Shown here in pieces: positions 17,080-26,502 of a DNA stretch of 64,000 nt. Position 1 is the first letter of the stretch; the number at the start of each line of letters is the position of its first letter. This DNA comes from Ornithinimicrobium sp. GTDB lineage: Bacteria > Actinomycetota > Actinomycetes > Actinomycetales > Dermatophilaceae. The translations under genes and the position numbers were made by a program. The stretch spans positions 1-64,000 of the forward strand of contig NZ_JAUNVI010000002.1 of the NCBI RefSeq assembly GCF_030537745.1. Reading direction: 5' to 3'. The notes beneath the pieces are model-generated. The model did not search any database. It was given only the letters and a program-made list of their open reading frames with translations, and was not told the origin of the DNA.

Positions 17080-18678
17080 TCAGGCGAGGGCGATCAGGTC
17101 TTCGTAGTCGCGGCCCCACAGGTCCTCGACGCCGTCGGGCAGCAGCAGCACCCGCTCGGGCTCGAGGGCTTGGACGGCACCCTCGTCGTGGCTGACCAGG
17201 ACGACCGCACCCTCGTAGGAGCGCAGTGCCGACAAGATTTCTTCCCGCGAAGCGGGATCGAGGTTGTTGGTGGGCTCGTCGAGGAGCAGCACATTGGCGG
17301 CAGACACCACGAGGGTGGCCAGCGCCAGCCGTGTCTTCTCGCCACCCGAGAGCACGGCTGCCGGCTTGTCGACGTCATCCCCGCTAAACAGGAAGGAGCC
17401 GAGCACCTTGCGCGTCTCGGTCTCGTCCAGGTCCGGCGCCGCAGTTTTCATGTTCTCCAGCACGGAGCGCTTGACGTCGAGGGTCTCGTGCTCCTGGGCG
17501 TAGTAGCCCAGTTTGAGGCCGTGACCAGCAATGACATCGCCGGTGTCCGGCTCGTCGACGCCTGCCAGGATGCGCAGCAGCGTCGTCTTGCCGGCGCCGT
17601 TGAGACCCAGCACGACCACCTTGGAGCCGCGGTCGATCGCCAGGTCGACGTCGGTGAAGATCTCCAGCGACCCGTAGGAGCGTGACAACGCCTCTGCCAT
17701 CAACGGTGTCTTGCCGCACGCGGCTGGCTTGGGGAAGCGTAGCTTGGCCACCCGGTCGACGGCCCGCTCCCCCTCGAGGCTGGCCAGCATGCGCTCGGCT
17801 CGGCGAGCCATGTTCTGAGCAGCCACGGCCTTGGTCGCCTTCGCTCGCATCTTGTCCGCCTGCAGCAACAGCGCGGACGCCTTCTTCTCGGTGTTGGTCC
17901 TCTCGCGGCGACGGCGCCGCTCGTCAGCCTCACGCTGTGCGAGGTAGTTCTTCCACCCCATGTTGTAGACGTCCAGGACCTGCCGGTTGGCGTCGAGGTA
18001 GAACATCTTGTTGACGACGGTCTCGATGAGCGCCACGTCGTGAGAGATGACGAGCAAGCCGCCCGCGTAGGTCCGCAGGTGGTCGCGCAGCCAGACCACC
18101 GAGTCCCCGTCGAGGTGGTTGGTCGGCTCGTCCAGGAGCAGTGTCTCCGCGCCGGAGAAGAGGATCCGCGCCAGTTCGATGCGGCGCCGCTGACCGCCGG
18201 AGAGGGTATTCAGCGCCTGACCGAGGACGCGGTCTGGCAGGCCCAGGGAGCTGGCGATCGATGCTGCCTCCGACTCGGCGGCATAGCCGCCGCGGGAGAT
18301 GAACTCCGCTTCTAGGGTGCCGTAGCGCCGCATGGCCTTTTCACGCGTCGGGCCCTCACCGTGAGCCATCGCATCTTCCGCCTTGCGCAGGCCGCGGATC
18401 ACGTCGTCCAGGCCGCGCGCCGACAGGATCCGGTCCCGGCCCAGCACATGCGTGTCCCCGGTGCGCGGATCCTGCGGAAGGTAGCCGATCTCACCGGTGC
18501 GCGTGATCGTGCCCGCCGACGGCTCGCCATACCCGGCCAGGATCTTGGTCAGGGTGGTCTTGCCGGCCCCGTTGCGCCCGACGAGTCCGACCCGGTCGCC
18601 GGAGCCCACGCGGAAGCTGACATCATCCATGAGCAGCCGCGCGCCCACGCGGACCTCGACGTCGGACGCGGTGATCAT
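17080..18678 (-). CDS. ABC-F family ATPase
   Basis: A 532-residue tandem ATPase without membrane segments. The first domain has GRNGAGKTTLTK, LSGGQRRRIELARIL and LLLDEPTNHLD. The second has GLNGAGKTTLLR, LSGGEKTRLALATLV and LLLDEPTNNLD. A charged linker (KMRAKATKAVAAQNMARRAERM) lies between them. ABC-F proteins bind the ribosomal E site and act in translation or antibiotic protection. This resembles the mycobacterial Rv1473 group, which sits in the same neighbourhood between fabG-inhA and suf. AGGAG lies six bases before the ATG. The specific role (housekeeping or resistance) is not evident. Confidence 0.92.
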   Translation of the reverse strand: MITASDVEVRVGARLLMDDVSFRVGSGDRVGLVGRNGAGKTTLTKILAGYGEPSAGTITRTGEIGYLPQDPRTGDTHVLGRDRILSARGLDDVIRGLRKAEDAMAHGEGPTREKAMRRYGTLEAEFISRGGYAAESEAASIASSLGLPDRVLGQALNTLSGGQRRRIELARILFSGAETLLLDEPTNHLDGDSVVWLRDHLRTYAGGLLVISHDVALIETVVNKMFYLDANRQVLDVYNMGWKNYLAQREADERRRRRERTNTEKKASALLLQADKMRAKATKAVAAQNMARRAERMLASLEGERAVDRVAKLRFPKPAACGKTPLMAEALSRSYGSLEIFTDVDLAIDRGSKVVVLGLNGAGKTTLLRILAGVDEPDTGDVIAGHGLKLGYYAQEHETLDVKRSVLENMKTAAPDLDETETRKVLGSFLFSGDDVDKPAAVLSGGEKTRLALATLVVSAANVLLLDEPTNNLDPASREEILSALRSYEGAVVLVSHDEGAVQALEPERVLLLPDGVEDLWGRDYEDLIALA

Positions 18679-18839
18679 CTAGGACTCCTGGGTGCGGGCA
18701 GCACGGAATGCTGCGTGCTGGGTGAGGGATGAGACGGCGCGCCGCGTACTGCGAATGCGGACGTCAGGCCAGGTAGATAGTCTACGCGCTAGGTGGTGGT
18801 CGTCCGACCAGCACGAATTGCGATGGCAAAGGTGCACAC
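18679..18839. promoter_or_regulatory. Divergent intergenic region (ABC-F / zinc peptidase)
   Basis: 161 bases holding the ABC-F ribosome site on one side and AAAGG before the peptidase ATG on the other. GTAGA-TAG-TCTAC (18773-18785) is a short inverted repeat containing TAGATA/TAGTCT hexamers, a candidate -10 or operator. Nothing else is visible. Confidence 0.35.
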
Positions 18840-19712
18840 ATGACCTTCAGGGAGAACGCCAACATCGGTTCGGGCAGGGCCCGAGGCGGGGGTGGCGGTG
18901 GCGGCCTGGCCGTCGGCGGTGGCATCGGCGCGCTGCTCCTCGCGCTGGTCGTCCTGCTGCTGGGCGGCGACCCGGGCGCCATCCTTGGCGGAGGCCAGCA
19001 GACAGAATCGCAGGCGGAGAACGTCGACCTCGCGCAGTGCCAGACCGGCGCGGACGCCAACGCCCGGGTCGACTGTCGGATGAAGGCCACCATGCTGTCT
19101 CTGGAGGACTACTGGGCAGAGACCTATCCCAAGGCCAAGCCCACCGAGGCGATCCTGTTCAGCGGGGCCGTCAGCACCCAGTGTGGCCAGGCGACGAGCC
19201 AGGTCGGCCCCTTCTATTGCCCGCTGGACCAGAAGATCTACCTCGACACTAGTTTCTTCGACCAGCTCGAGGGGCAATTGGGCGCTGACGGCGGCAACTT
19301 CAGCCAGATGTACGTCCTTGCCCACGAGTACGGCCATCACATCCAGAACTACACCGGGGCCCTCCAGTCCTCCCAGCAGGACCCCAAGGGACCAGAGTCC
19401 GGCGCCGTCCGTGTCGAGCTTCAGGCCGATTGTTTCGCTGGTGCCTGGGCTGGCAACGCTGCGACCACCAAGGACCCTGACGGCAACACCTTGCTCGAGC
19501 CCTTGACCGAGGAGGACGTCAATTCCGCGATCTCTGCTGCCTCGGCGGTCGGCGACGACTCGATCCAGGAGAAGATGCAAGGTCAGGTCACGCCGCACAA
19601 CTGGACGCACGGCTCCGCCGAGCAGCGGGTGGGCTGGTTCATGAAGGGCTACAAGACTGGCGACGCCAACCAGTGCAACACCTTGCAGGCCGCCAGCGTC
19701 GACGACTTCTGA
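18840..19712 (+). CDS. Membrane-anchored neutral zinc metallopeptidase (YpfJ/KPN_02809 family)
   Basis: A 290-residue protein with a glycine-rich N-terminus, one membrane helix (residues about 28-42) and an extracytoplasmic domain. The catalytic HEYGH (residues 162-166) is followed by the downstream glutamate segment VELQADCFAGAWAG, the zinc site of the family. Paired cysteines (CQTGAD, DCRMK, CGQAT, FYCPL, DCFAG, QCNTL) may form disulfides. Substrates of this family are unknown. Only 4 bases separate its stop from that of the convergent acVLRF1 gene. Confidence 0.9.
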   Translation: MTFRENANIGSGRARGGGGGGGLAVGGGIGALLLALVVLLLGGDPGAILGGGQQTESQAENVDLAQCQTGADANARVDCRMKATMLSLEDYWAETYPKAKPTEAILFSGAVSTQCGQATSQVGPFYCPLDQKIYLDTSFFDQLEGQLGADGGNFSQMYVLAHEYGHHIQNYTGALQSSQQDPKGPESGAVRVELQADCFAGAWAGNAATTKDPDGNTLLEPLTEEDVNSAISAASAVGDDSIQEKMQGQVTPHNWTHGSAEQRVGWFMKGYKTGDANQCNTLQAASVDDF

Positions 19713-19716
19713 GCCC

Positions 19717-20415
19717 TCAGGCGTTGAAGACCTCGACGTGCACCGCTCGTGCCCGCTCGATGGCGCGGTCGAGGACAACCCGGCGGGGGTCGGCTACGTC
19801 TCGCAGTTCCAGGCGAGGTAGGCCGAGGAGCCGCCTTCGGGGTCCGCTCGCCAGGGCGTGGACCACCTTGCCAATGAGGCCTGGGTCCCCTCCGGTCACG
19901 AGCGCAGCGACGCGACCCTTGCTGGCGGACTCTGCGCGTTCCAGGATGTCTGCGGCATGCCCCACGACACCATCGACCAGCGCATCGGCCTGGTTGGCGC
20001 GGCGCCGGGCAAAACGCTGCTGACTCCAGCCCCCGGCCGCCGTGCGCGACTGGACGTGCCGCGTGCCGACCTTGTGCGCCAAGAGCTCACCGGCCGCAGT
20101 GGTGACGGCCACCGCATACCCCCCACGTCGTACGAGCAGCACGAGGAGCGCCCCCGGCGGCGCCACCCAGGGACCAGTCGCCGACCACTCTCCCTGGGCG
20201 GGCCCCCACCCTTGACATCTCACCCACGAGCCGTCGGACGCCTCCCCGCGCCAGGCAGTGCCTCGCGCCGGCGGCGCACCTGCAAGCAATGGTTCTACCG
20301 GTCCTGGACGGAGCACCTCTGCCGACCAGGCGATCTCCCCGTGGGAGGCGACAAAGCGATCGACCCAGCCGGTGAGTCGCTCGGGAGCGACCTCCACCCG
20401 CTGGGTCGAGCTCAT
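19717..20415 (-). CDS. acVLRF1 family peptidyl-tRNA hydrolase/release factor-like protein
   Basis: A 232-residue protein of the actinobacterial Vms1/ANKZF1-like release factor family (eRF1-like fold). The catalytic loop GGWSQQRFARRRANQ is at residues 128-142; the Gln-Arg pair of this loop replaces the GGQ of classical release factors. The preceding strand segment VTTAAGELLAHKVGTRHVQSR and the following helix fit the eRF1 domain 2 fold. Known eukaryotic relatives release nascent chains from stalled 60S subunits, so a ribosome-rescue role is inferred. The ATG lies 13 bases after the stop of the DUF59 gene, so it may be the distal gene of the suf operon. Confidence 0.85.
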   Translation of the reverse strand: MSSTQRVEVAPERLTGWVDRFVASHGEIAWSAEVLRPGPVEPLLAGAPPARGTAWRGEASDGSWVRCQGWGPAQGEWSATGPWVAPPGALLVLLVRRGGYAVAVTTAAGELLAHKVGTRHVQSRTAAGGWSQQRFARRRANQADALVDGVVGHAADILERAESASKGRVAALVTGGDPGLIGKVVHALASGPRRRLLGLPRLELRDVADPRRVVLDRAIERARAVHVEVFNA

Positions 20416-20428
20416 CAGGTGATCTGGA

Positions 20429-20755
20429 TCAGACGTTGAAGCCGATGGCACGCAACTGCTCGCGCCCGTCATCGGTGATCTTGTCCGGACCCCACGGCGG
20501 CATCCAGACCCAGTTGATGCGGTGGCTGGCGACCAGACCCTCCAGAGTCTGGGCGATCTGGTCCTCGATGACGTCGGTCAACGGGCAGGCCGCGGAGGTA
20601 AGGGTCATGTCGATCACGGTGTGCGCGCCCTGATCGACAGTCACGCCGTAGACGAGGCCGAGGTCGACGACATTGATGCCGAGCTCGGGGTCGATCACGT
20701 CGCGCAGGGCCTCCTCGACGTCGGCGACGTTGGGCGGGCTGGGCTGGGTAGTCAT
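20429..20755 (-). CDS. DUF59/MIP18-like metal-sulfur cluster assembly factor (SufT-like)
   Basis: A 108-residue protein of the MIP18/PaaD-like family that aids Fe-S cluster delivery. It shows VEEALRDVIDPELGINVVDLGLVYGV, then the conserved cysteine in TLTSAACPLTDVIEDQI and the C-terminal WMPPWGPDKITDDGREQLRAIGF. AGGAGGAAGCA precedes the ATG. It follows sufU by 25 bases and has the same place in the mycobacterial operon (Rv1466). Confidence 0.92.
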   Translation of the reverse strand: MTTQPSPPNVADVEEALRDVIDPELGINVVDLGLVYGVTVDQGAHTVIDMTLTSAACPLTDVIEDQIAQTLEGLVASHRINWVWMPPWGPDKITDDGREQLRAIGFNV

Positions 20756-20780
20756 TGCTTCCTCCTGAGGTGGTGAGTGG

Positions 20781-21266
20781 TCAGTGGGTCTGGTCGTCAC
20801 CGGTGGCGGCGAAGAGTTCGGAGATGTCGATGCCTGCGCGTGCGAGCGCATCGACGTAGGCGGTCCAGGCCAGCAGGGCGCACTTGATGCGCGCGGGATA
20901 GCGCGAGACCCCGGCAAAGGCTACGCCGTCACCGATCTGCTCGATGTCTCCGGGGTCCTTGCCCTTGCTGGCCAACATCGTCCGCAGGTGCCGGTAGGTC
21001 TCCAGGGTCTCAGCGACCGGCCGGCCGAGGCATTCCTCGGCCAGGATCGAGGCAGAGGCGATCGAGATCGAGCACCCCAGCGAGTCGTAGGAGAGATCCT
21101 CCAGCACCTGCCCGTCGGGACCGTTGGCGAGCCGGACCCGCAAGGTCACCTCGTCGCCGCAGGTGGGGTTGACCTGATGGATCTGCACGTCGTAGGGCTC
21201 GCGCAATCCGGCGTGCTGGGGATTCTTGGCGTGGTCCAGGATGAGTTGGCCGTAGAGATCCTTCAT
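20781..21266 (-). CDS. sufU: SufU zinc-dependent sulfurtransferase / Fe-S scaffold
   Basis: A 161-residue SufU/IscU-like protein that accepts sulfur from SufS. The three zinc-ligand cysteines sit in NPTCGDEV (near residue 38), SLGCSISIAS (near 65) and RIKCALLAW, with the aspartate of CGDE as fourth ligand. DHAKNPQHAG is the N-terminal family signature. The ATG overlaps the sufS stop (ATGA), so expression is coupled with its partner desulfurase. Confidence 0.94.
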   Translation of the reverse strand: MKDLYGQLILDHAKNPQHAGLREPYDVQIHQVNPTCGDEVTLRVRLANGPDGQVLEDLSYDSLGCSISIASASILAEECLGRPVAETLETYRHLRTMLASKGKDPGDIEQIGDGVAFAGVSRYPARIKCALLAWTAYVDALARAGIDISELFAATGDDQTH

Positions 21267-22600
21267 CCGGTCACCCCGAAGACTGCCCGCACCTTGTCTA
21301 GCGCAGCCAGGAACACATCGATCTCCTCGGTCGTCGTGTAGACCCCGAAGCTGACTCGGGTCGTCGCGGGCACGCCGAGCCGACGGTGCAGCGGCCACGC
21401 GCAGTGGTGTCCGGTGCGCACGGCGACCCCGTCGTCGTCGAGCACCTGCCCGACATCGTGCGGGTGCACCCCGTCGACGGTGAAGGAGACGGCCCCGACC
21501 CGATCGGCCGGGTCGGCCGGGCCTAGCACCCGCACCCAGGGTCGCTGCGCCAAACCTTGGAGGGTATGACGCATGAGGGCCTGATCGTGAGCGTGCACGC
21601 GGTCCAGCCCGAGCTCCATCAGGTAGTCCACAGCGGCTGCGAGGCCGACCGCCTGGGCGGCCATCGGCACCCCGGCCTCAAACTTCTGCGGGGGCGGCGC
21701 CCACGTCGAGCCCTCCATCCGGACGATCTCGATCATCGAGCCTCCGGTCAGGAACGGTGGCATCGCCTCGAGCAGCGCCCGTCGGGCCCAGAGCACGCCT
21801 ACCCCGGAGGGTCCCAGCGTCTTGTGGCCCGTGAAGACCAGCGCGTCCACGCCGGAGCCCGCGGCGGTCAGGTCCGTGATGTCCAGGTGCGGAGCCGACT
21901 GGCAGGCATCGACAACCACCAACGCCCCGACTGCTTGGGCGGCCGCGATGACGGGCCTAAGGTCGTTGAGGGTGCCGAGGACGTTGGACACCTGCGTGAC
22001 GGCAACCACCTTGGTCCGCTCCCCCACCGCTTCGGCCGGGTCAGTGAGGTAGCCGTCGTCGGTGATGCCGATCCAGCGGAGGGTGGCACCGGTGCGGCGG
22101 CACAGTTCCTGCCACGGCACGAGGTTGGCGTGGTGCTCCATCTCGGTCACCACGACCTCATCCCCCGGACCTAGCCGGAGCCGATCTGCCCACCTCGCGT
22201 CGACTCCGTCCAACGCCCCCGGTGCGTTGGCGTTGGAGAAGGAGTACGCGAGCAGGTTGAGGCCCTCAGTGCCGTTCTTGGTAAAGACGACTTCGCCGGG
22301 CGAGGCCCCCAAGAAGCGGGCCACCGTCTCCCGGGCACCCTCGAAGGCCTCGGTGGCCTCCTCCGCAAGCTGGTGCGCGCCACGGTGCACCGCGGCGTTG
22401 TGCCGCTCGTAGAACTCGCGTTCGGCATCCAGCACGACGCTCGGCTTTTGCGCAGTGGCGCCGCTGTCGAGGTAGACGAGCGGCCGACCGTCCCGCACGG
22501 TGCGCGCGAGCAGCGGAAAGTCCGCTCGCACGGCGGCGAGCTCTTCCCGGCTCAGCTGCAACCCCGTGGGAGCGGGATCGGTCGGCCAGCGGGTCGTCAT
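21263..22600 (-). CDS. sufS: Cysteine desulfurase SufS
   Basis: PLP enzyme that takes sulfur from cysteine for Fe-S assembly and passes it to SufU. The 445-residue group II desulfurase has YLDSGATAQKP near residue 45, VVVTEMEHHANLVPW with the substrate His, VVVDACQSAPH, the PLP lysine in FTGHKTLGP near 240, and the catalytic cysteine loop RTGHHCAWPLHRRLG near 390. AGGAG lies seven bases before the ATG. Confidence 0.95.
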   Translation of the reverse strand: MTTRWPTDPAPTGLQLSREELAAVRADFPLLARTVRDGRPLVYLDSGATAQKPSVVLDAEREFYERHNAAVHRGAHQLAEEATEAFEGARETVARFLGASPGEVVFTKNGTEGLNLLAYSFSNANAPGALDGVDARWADRLRLGPGDEVVVTEMEHHANLVPWQELCRRTGATLRWIGITDDGYLTDPAEAVGERTKVVAVTQVSNVLGTLNDLRPVIAAAQAVGALVVVDACQSAPHLDITDLTAAGSGVDALVFTGHKTLGPSGVGVLWARRALLEAMPPFLTGGSMIEIVRMEGSTWAPPPQKFEAGVPMAAQAVGLAAAVDYLMELGLDRVHAHDQALMRHTLQGLAQRPWVRVLGPADPADRVGAVSFTVDGVHPHDVGQVLDDDGVAVRTGHHCAWPLHRRLGVPATTRVSFGVYTTTEEIDVFLAALDKVRAVFGVTG

Positions 22601-22633
22601 ACCTGAACTCCTGGTGCCAGGCCTATCGGAGGC

Positions 22634-23395
22634 TCAGACCGCAGCCGTGGTGAGGAAGCGGTCGTAGCCCTCGTTCTCCAGGCGGGTGGCCAGCTCGGCG
22701 CCACCGGACTCGGCAACCTGTCCGTGGATGAAGACGTGCACGAAGTCCGGCTCCACATAGTTGAGGATGCGGGTGTAGTGCGTGATGAGCATGACACCCA
22801 GGCCGGTGTCCTCCTTGATCCGGTTGACGCCCTCGGAGACCACGCGCAAGGCGTCGACGTCGAGGCCGGAGTCGGTCTCGTCCATGATGGCGATCTTCGG
22901 CTTGAGGAGCTCCATCTGAAGGATCTCGTGGCGCTTCTTCTCGCCGCCGGAGAAGCCTTCGTTGACGTTGCGCTCGGCAAACTCCGGGTCCATCCGCAGC
23001 TTGGCCATCGCGGTCTTCACGTCCTTGACCCAATGGCGCAGCTTGGGGGCTTCGCCGTCGATGGCGGTCTTGGCGGTGCGCAGGAAGTTGGAGACGGTCA
23101 CGCCGGGCACCTCAACGGGGTACTGCATCGCCAGGAACAGGCCGGCGCGGGCACGCTCGTCGACGCTCATCGCCAGGACGTCCTCGCCGTCAAGCAGGAT
23201 CTCGCCCTGTGTGACGGTGTATTTGGGGTGGCCGGCGATGGCGTAGGCGAGGGTGGACTTGCCGGAGCCGTTCGGGCCCATGATGGCGTGTGTCTCACCT
23301 GAGTTGATGGTCAGGTCGACGCCACGGAGGATCTCCTTGGTGGAGTCGTCGGTGTCGACGCTGACGTGAAGGTTGCGGATTTCCAGGGTGGTCAT
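22634..23395 (-). CDS. sufC: Fe-S cluster assembly ATPase SufC
   Basis: ABC-type ATPase of the SufBCD scaffold complex. The 253-residue protein has Walker A GPNGSGKSTLAYAIAGHPKY near residue 40, the SufC-specific FLAMQYPVEVPGVTVSNFLR, signature FSGGEKKRHEILQMELLKPKIAIMDETDSGLDVDAL with Walker B. AAGGAG lies four bases upstream of the ATG. It is separated from the Rieske gene by 64 bases. Confidence 0.96.
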   Translation of the reverse strand: MTTLEIRNLHVSVDTDDSTKEILRGVDLTINSGETHAIMGPNGSGKSTLAYAIAGHPKYTVTQGEILLDGEDVLAMSVDERARAGLFLAMQYPVEVPGVTVSNFLRTAKTAIDGEAPKLRHWVKDVKTAMAKLRMDPEFAERNVNEGFSGGEKKRHEILQMELLKPKIAIMDETDSGLDVDALRVVSEGVNRIKEDTGLGVMLITHYTRILNYVEPDFVHVFIHGQVAESGGAELATRLENEGYDRFLTTAAV

Positions 23396-23459
23396 GGTGC
23401 TCCTTCGTGAGCGGTGGTGCGGGTAGGAAGTAGGTCGGGTGGGTGGGCGCGCTGTCGGC

Positions 23460-23855
23460 TCAGCTGCGGGCTGAGTCCGACAGCGTGACGTAGACGTCGT
23501 CGCCGGTGATCGTCACGGTGTGGACCGCGACGGGAACGGTGGCGGGCAGGGTCTTGGGCTGGCCGGTCCGCATGTTGAATACAGACCCATGCAGCCAGCA
23601 CTCGATGAGCTCACCGTCCAACTCGCCCTCGGCGAGGCTGACATTGGCGTGGGTGCAGGTGTCGTCAAAGGCGTGGATCTCGCCAGCCGAATCCCGGGCG
23701 ATCGTGACCTTCCGCCCCTCGATCTCCGCCACGACGGCCCCCACGGAGGGGAGCTCGTCGAGCTGGCAGACCAGCACGGCGCCGGCGCCGGGAGCGAGGC
23801 TCCCGGCGGTGTCCGGCTCGGCCACGCTGTCGTCGATCTCTGCAGCACTACTCAT
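23460..23855 (-). CDS. Rieske [2Fe-2S] ferredoxin in the suf operon
   Basis: A 131-residue soluble Rieske protein like the small ferredoxin subunits of non-heme oxygenases. The cluster motifs are CTHANVSL (Cys-X-His) near residue 70 and CWLHGSVFNMRTG (Cys-X2-His) near 90. It is encoded between sufD (ATGA overlap) and sufC, a place such proteins often occupy in actinobacterial suf operons. It may be an electron carrier for Fe-S assembly, or simply a client; this is not established by the sequence. Confidence 0.92.
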   Translation of the reverse strand: MSSAAEIDDSVAEPDTAGSLAPGAGAVLVCQLDELPSVGAVVAEIEGRKVTIARDSAGEIHAFDDTCTHANVSLAEGELDGELIECWLHGSVFNMRTGQPKTLPATVPVAVHTVTITGDDVYVTLSDSARS

Positions 23856-25081
23856 GCGGCCGACGTGCCCATCGTCAGGGTCAGCTCGTCGTCGATCGCT
23901 TCCATGAGTGCTTCCTGCACCTCGGGCACACCGATCTTGGCGATGATGTCGGCGAAGAAGCCCCGCACGACCAGACGCCGCGCATTCTTCTCGTCCATGC
24001 CGCGCGACATCAGGTAGAAGAGCTGCTCGTCGTCGAAGCGACCCGTGGAGCTCGCGTGTCCCGCGCCCTTGATCTCGCCGGTCTCGATCTCCAGGTTGGG
24101 GACGGAGTCGGCGCGGGCGCCGTCGGTGAGGATCAGGTTGCGGTTCAGCTCGTAGGTCTCGATGTCCGAGGCCTCCTTGCGGATGAGCACGTCACCGACC
24201 CAGACCGTGTGCGCCGTATCGCCCTGCAGCGCACCCTTGTAGGTCACCAGCGAGGTCGAGTTGGGCACATTGTGGTCGACGAACGAGCGGTGCTCCAGGT
24301 GCTGCCCGGCGTCCGCGAAGTAGACGCCCAGCAGGGTGGCCTCTCCGCCGGAGCTGTCGTAGCTGACGTTGGAGTTCATCCGCACGATGCCGCCACCGAG
24401 GGTGATGGCGATGTGCTTGTAGGTAGCGTCCCGGCCCACCTTGGCCTCGTGCTGGCCCAGGTGGATCGCGTCGTTCTCCCACTGCTGCAAGGTGACGACC
24501 GTCAGGTGCGCACCGTCTCCGACGATGGCCTCGAGGTTGCCGGTGTGGTCGCTGGAACCGGTGTGGTTCACGATGACCATCCCGCGGCTGTTGGCGCCAG
24601 CCTGCAGGACGTAGTGCGCGTTGCTGCGCCGTCCCGCTCCATTGCCGTGCACATTGAGGCGCACCGGCTCAGCCAGCTCGGCGTTCGCGGCGATGCTCAG
24701 GTGCAGCGCGTCGCCGGTCTGCTCGCTCGCGACCGCGGCTCCCCGGTCCTCGGGGATCAATGCGGTGCCGCGCGGCGCCTGGCCGGGAGCCAGGGTGGCG
24801 ATGCTCACGCCAGCCTGGTCGGCGTGCTGCACGTCGTAGTCCACGGCGACGTCCCCGTCGCGGTCGTCCGACGGCTCGTTTGACAGGACGTTGCCGAGCC
24901 GGTCGACCGGCGTGAAACGCCATTCTTCCTCGCGGCCGGTAGGCACCGGGAAGTCAGCGACCGCGAACGATCGTGGTCGGGACGCACGGGAAGAGTCTGG
25001 GACGAGCCCCCTTCCGTACTGCGACTGTGGATCCTGGTGATCCACGGACTTCTCGACGGTCTGGTCCAAGAGAAGCGACAT
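23852..25081 (-). CDS. sufD: Fe-S cluster assembly protein SufD
   Basis: A 409-residue member of the SufBD scaffold, pairing with SufB and SufC. The beta-helix core holds HYVLQAGANSRGMVIVNHTGSSDHTGNLEAIV-type repeats. The C-terminal SufC-binding part contains [43 protein letters not shown]; the histidine in GAGHASSTG is conserved in SufD. N-terminus: WRFTPVDRL. Its ATG shares a base with the sufB stop (TGATG). Confidence 0.95.
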   Translation of the reverse strand: MSLLLDQTVEKSVDHQDPQSQYGRGLVPDSSRASRPRSFAVADFPVPTGREEEWRFTPVDRLGNVLSNEPSDDRDGDVAVDYDVQHADQAGVSIATLAPGQAPRGTALIPEDRGAAVASEQTGDALHLSIAANAELAEPVRLNVHGNGAGRRSNAHYVLQAGANSRGMVIVNHTGSSDHTGNLEAIVGDGAHLTVVTLQQWENDAIHLGQHEAKVGRDATYKHIAITLGGGIVRMNSNVSYDSSGGEATLLGVYFADAGQHLEHRSFVDHNVPNSTSLVTYKGALQGDTAHTVWVGDVLIRKEASDIETYELNRNLILTDGARADSVPNLEIETGEIKGAGHASSTGRFDDEQLFYLMSRGMDEKNARRLVVRGFFADIIAKIGVPEVQEALMEAIDDELTLTMGTSAA

Positions 25082-26502
25082 CAGCCGACGGCTCCTTCCA
25101 TTTGCAGCTCGATGAGGCGGTTGAGCTCGAGGGCGTACTCCATGGGCAGCTCTCGGGCGATGGGCTCGACGAACCCACGCACGATCGTGGCCATGGCCTC
25201 GGTCTCGGTCATGCCTCGGGACATGAGGTAGAACATCTGGTCCGCGTTGACCTTGGAGACCGTGGCCTCGTGGCCCATCTGCACGTCGTCCTCACGGACG
25301 TCGACATACGGGTAGGTGTCAGAGCGGGAGATCTGGTCGACCAGCAAGGCGTCGCACACGACGCTGGACTTGCTGTGGTGGGCGCCCTCGAGCACCTGCA
25401 CCAGGCCGCGGTAGGAGGAACGTCCACCGCCGCGGGCCACCGACTTGGACACGATGGTCGAGGAGGTATACGGCGCGGCGTGCACCATCTTCGAGCCGGC
25501 GTCCTGGTGCTGTCCCTCGCCCGCGAAGGCGACGGAGAGCGTCTCTCCCTTGGAGTGCTCGCCCAGGAGGAAGACGGCCGGGTACTTCATCGTGACCTTG
25601 GAGCCGATGTTGCCGTCGATCCACTCCATGGTCGCGCCCTCGGCACAGGTCGCACGCTTGGTGACCAGGTTGTAGACGTTGTTGGACCAGTTCTGGATGG
25701 TCGTGTAGCGGACGCGGGCGTCCTTCTTGATGATGATCTCGACGACGGCGCTGTGCAGGCTGTCCGTGCTGTAGACCGGAGCCGTGCAACCCTCGACGTA
25801 GTGCACGTCGGAGCCTTCCTCGGCGATGATCAGGGTCCGCTCGAACTGGCCCATGTTCTCGGTGTTGATCCGGAAGTAGGCCTGCAGCGGGATCTCGACC
25901 TTGACACCCTTGGGGATGTAGACGAACGATCCGCCCGACCAGACCGCAGAGTTGAGCGCCGCGAACTTGTTGTCACCGGTGGGGATGACCGAGCCGAAGT
26001 ACTCCTTGAAGAGGTCCTCGTGCTCGCGCAGGCCCGTGTCGGTGTCGACGAAGATGACGCCCTGCTCGGTGAGGTCGTCGCGTATTTGCCGGTAGACGAC
26101 CTCGGACTCGTACTGCGCGGTGACGCCGCCGACGAGCCGCGCCTTCTCGGCCTCTGGGATGCCTAGACGGTCGTAGGTGTTGCGGATGTCCTCGGGCAGG
26201 TCGTCCCAGCTAGTGGCCTGCTTCTCGGTCGACTTGACGAAGTACTTGATGTTGTCGAAGTCGAGTCCGGACAGGTCGGCGCCCCAGTGCGGCATCGGCT
26301 TCTTGTCGAACAGGCGCAGCGCCTTCAGACGCAGGTCGAGCATCCACTGCGGCTCGTCCTTGCGTGAGGAGATGTCGCGGACGACGTCCTCGCTCAGGCC
26401 GCGCCGGGCGGAGACTCCGGCGTCAGTGGCGTCGGACCATCCATATTCGTAGTTGCCCAGGCCTTGAATCCCTGGGTTTAGCTCTTCGATCCTCGTGCTC
26501 AT
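25081..26502 (-). CDS. sufB: Fe-S cluster assembly protein SufB
   Basis: A 473-residue scaffold subunit. Diagnostic segments are YNYEYGW-like [11 protein letters not shown] near residue 20, [81 protein letters not shown] with the conserved cysteine, and the C-terminal [26 protein letters not shown]. The ATG chosen overlaps the sufR stop (ATGA). Upstream in-frame residues look non-coding. Confidence 0.96.
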   Translation of the reverse strand: MSTRIEELNPGIQGLGNYEYGWSDATDAGVSARRGLSEDVVRDISSRKDEPQWMLDLRLKALRLFDKKPMPHWGADLSGLDFDNIKYFVKSTEKQATSWDDLPEDIRNTYDRLGIPEAEKARLVGGVTAQYESEVVYRQIRDDLTEQGVIFVDTDTGLREHEDLFKEYFGSVIPTGDNKFAALNSAVWSGGSFVYIPKGVKVEIPLQAYFRINTENMGQFERTLIIAEEGSDVHYVEGCTAPVYSTDSLHSAVVEIIIKKDARVRYTTIQNWSNNVYNLVTKRATCAEGATMEWIDGNIGSKVTMKYPAVFLLGEHSKGETLSVAFAGEGQHQDAGSKMVHAAPYTSSTIVSKSVARGGGRSSYRGLVQVLEGAHHSKSSVVCDALLVDQISRSDTYPYVDVREDDVQMGHEATVSKVNADQMFYLMSRGMTETEAMATIVRGFVEPIARELPMEYALELNRLIELQMEGAVG

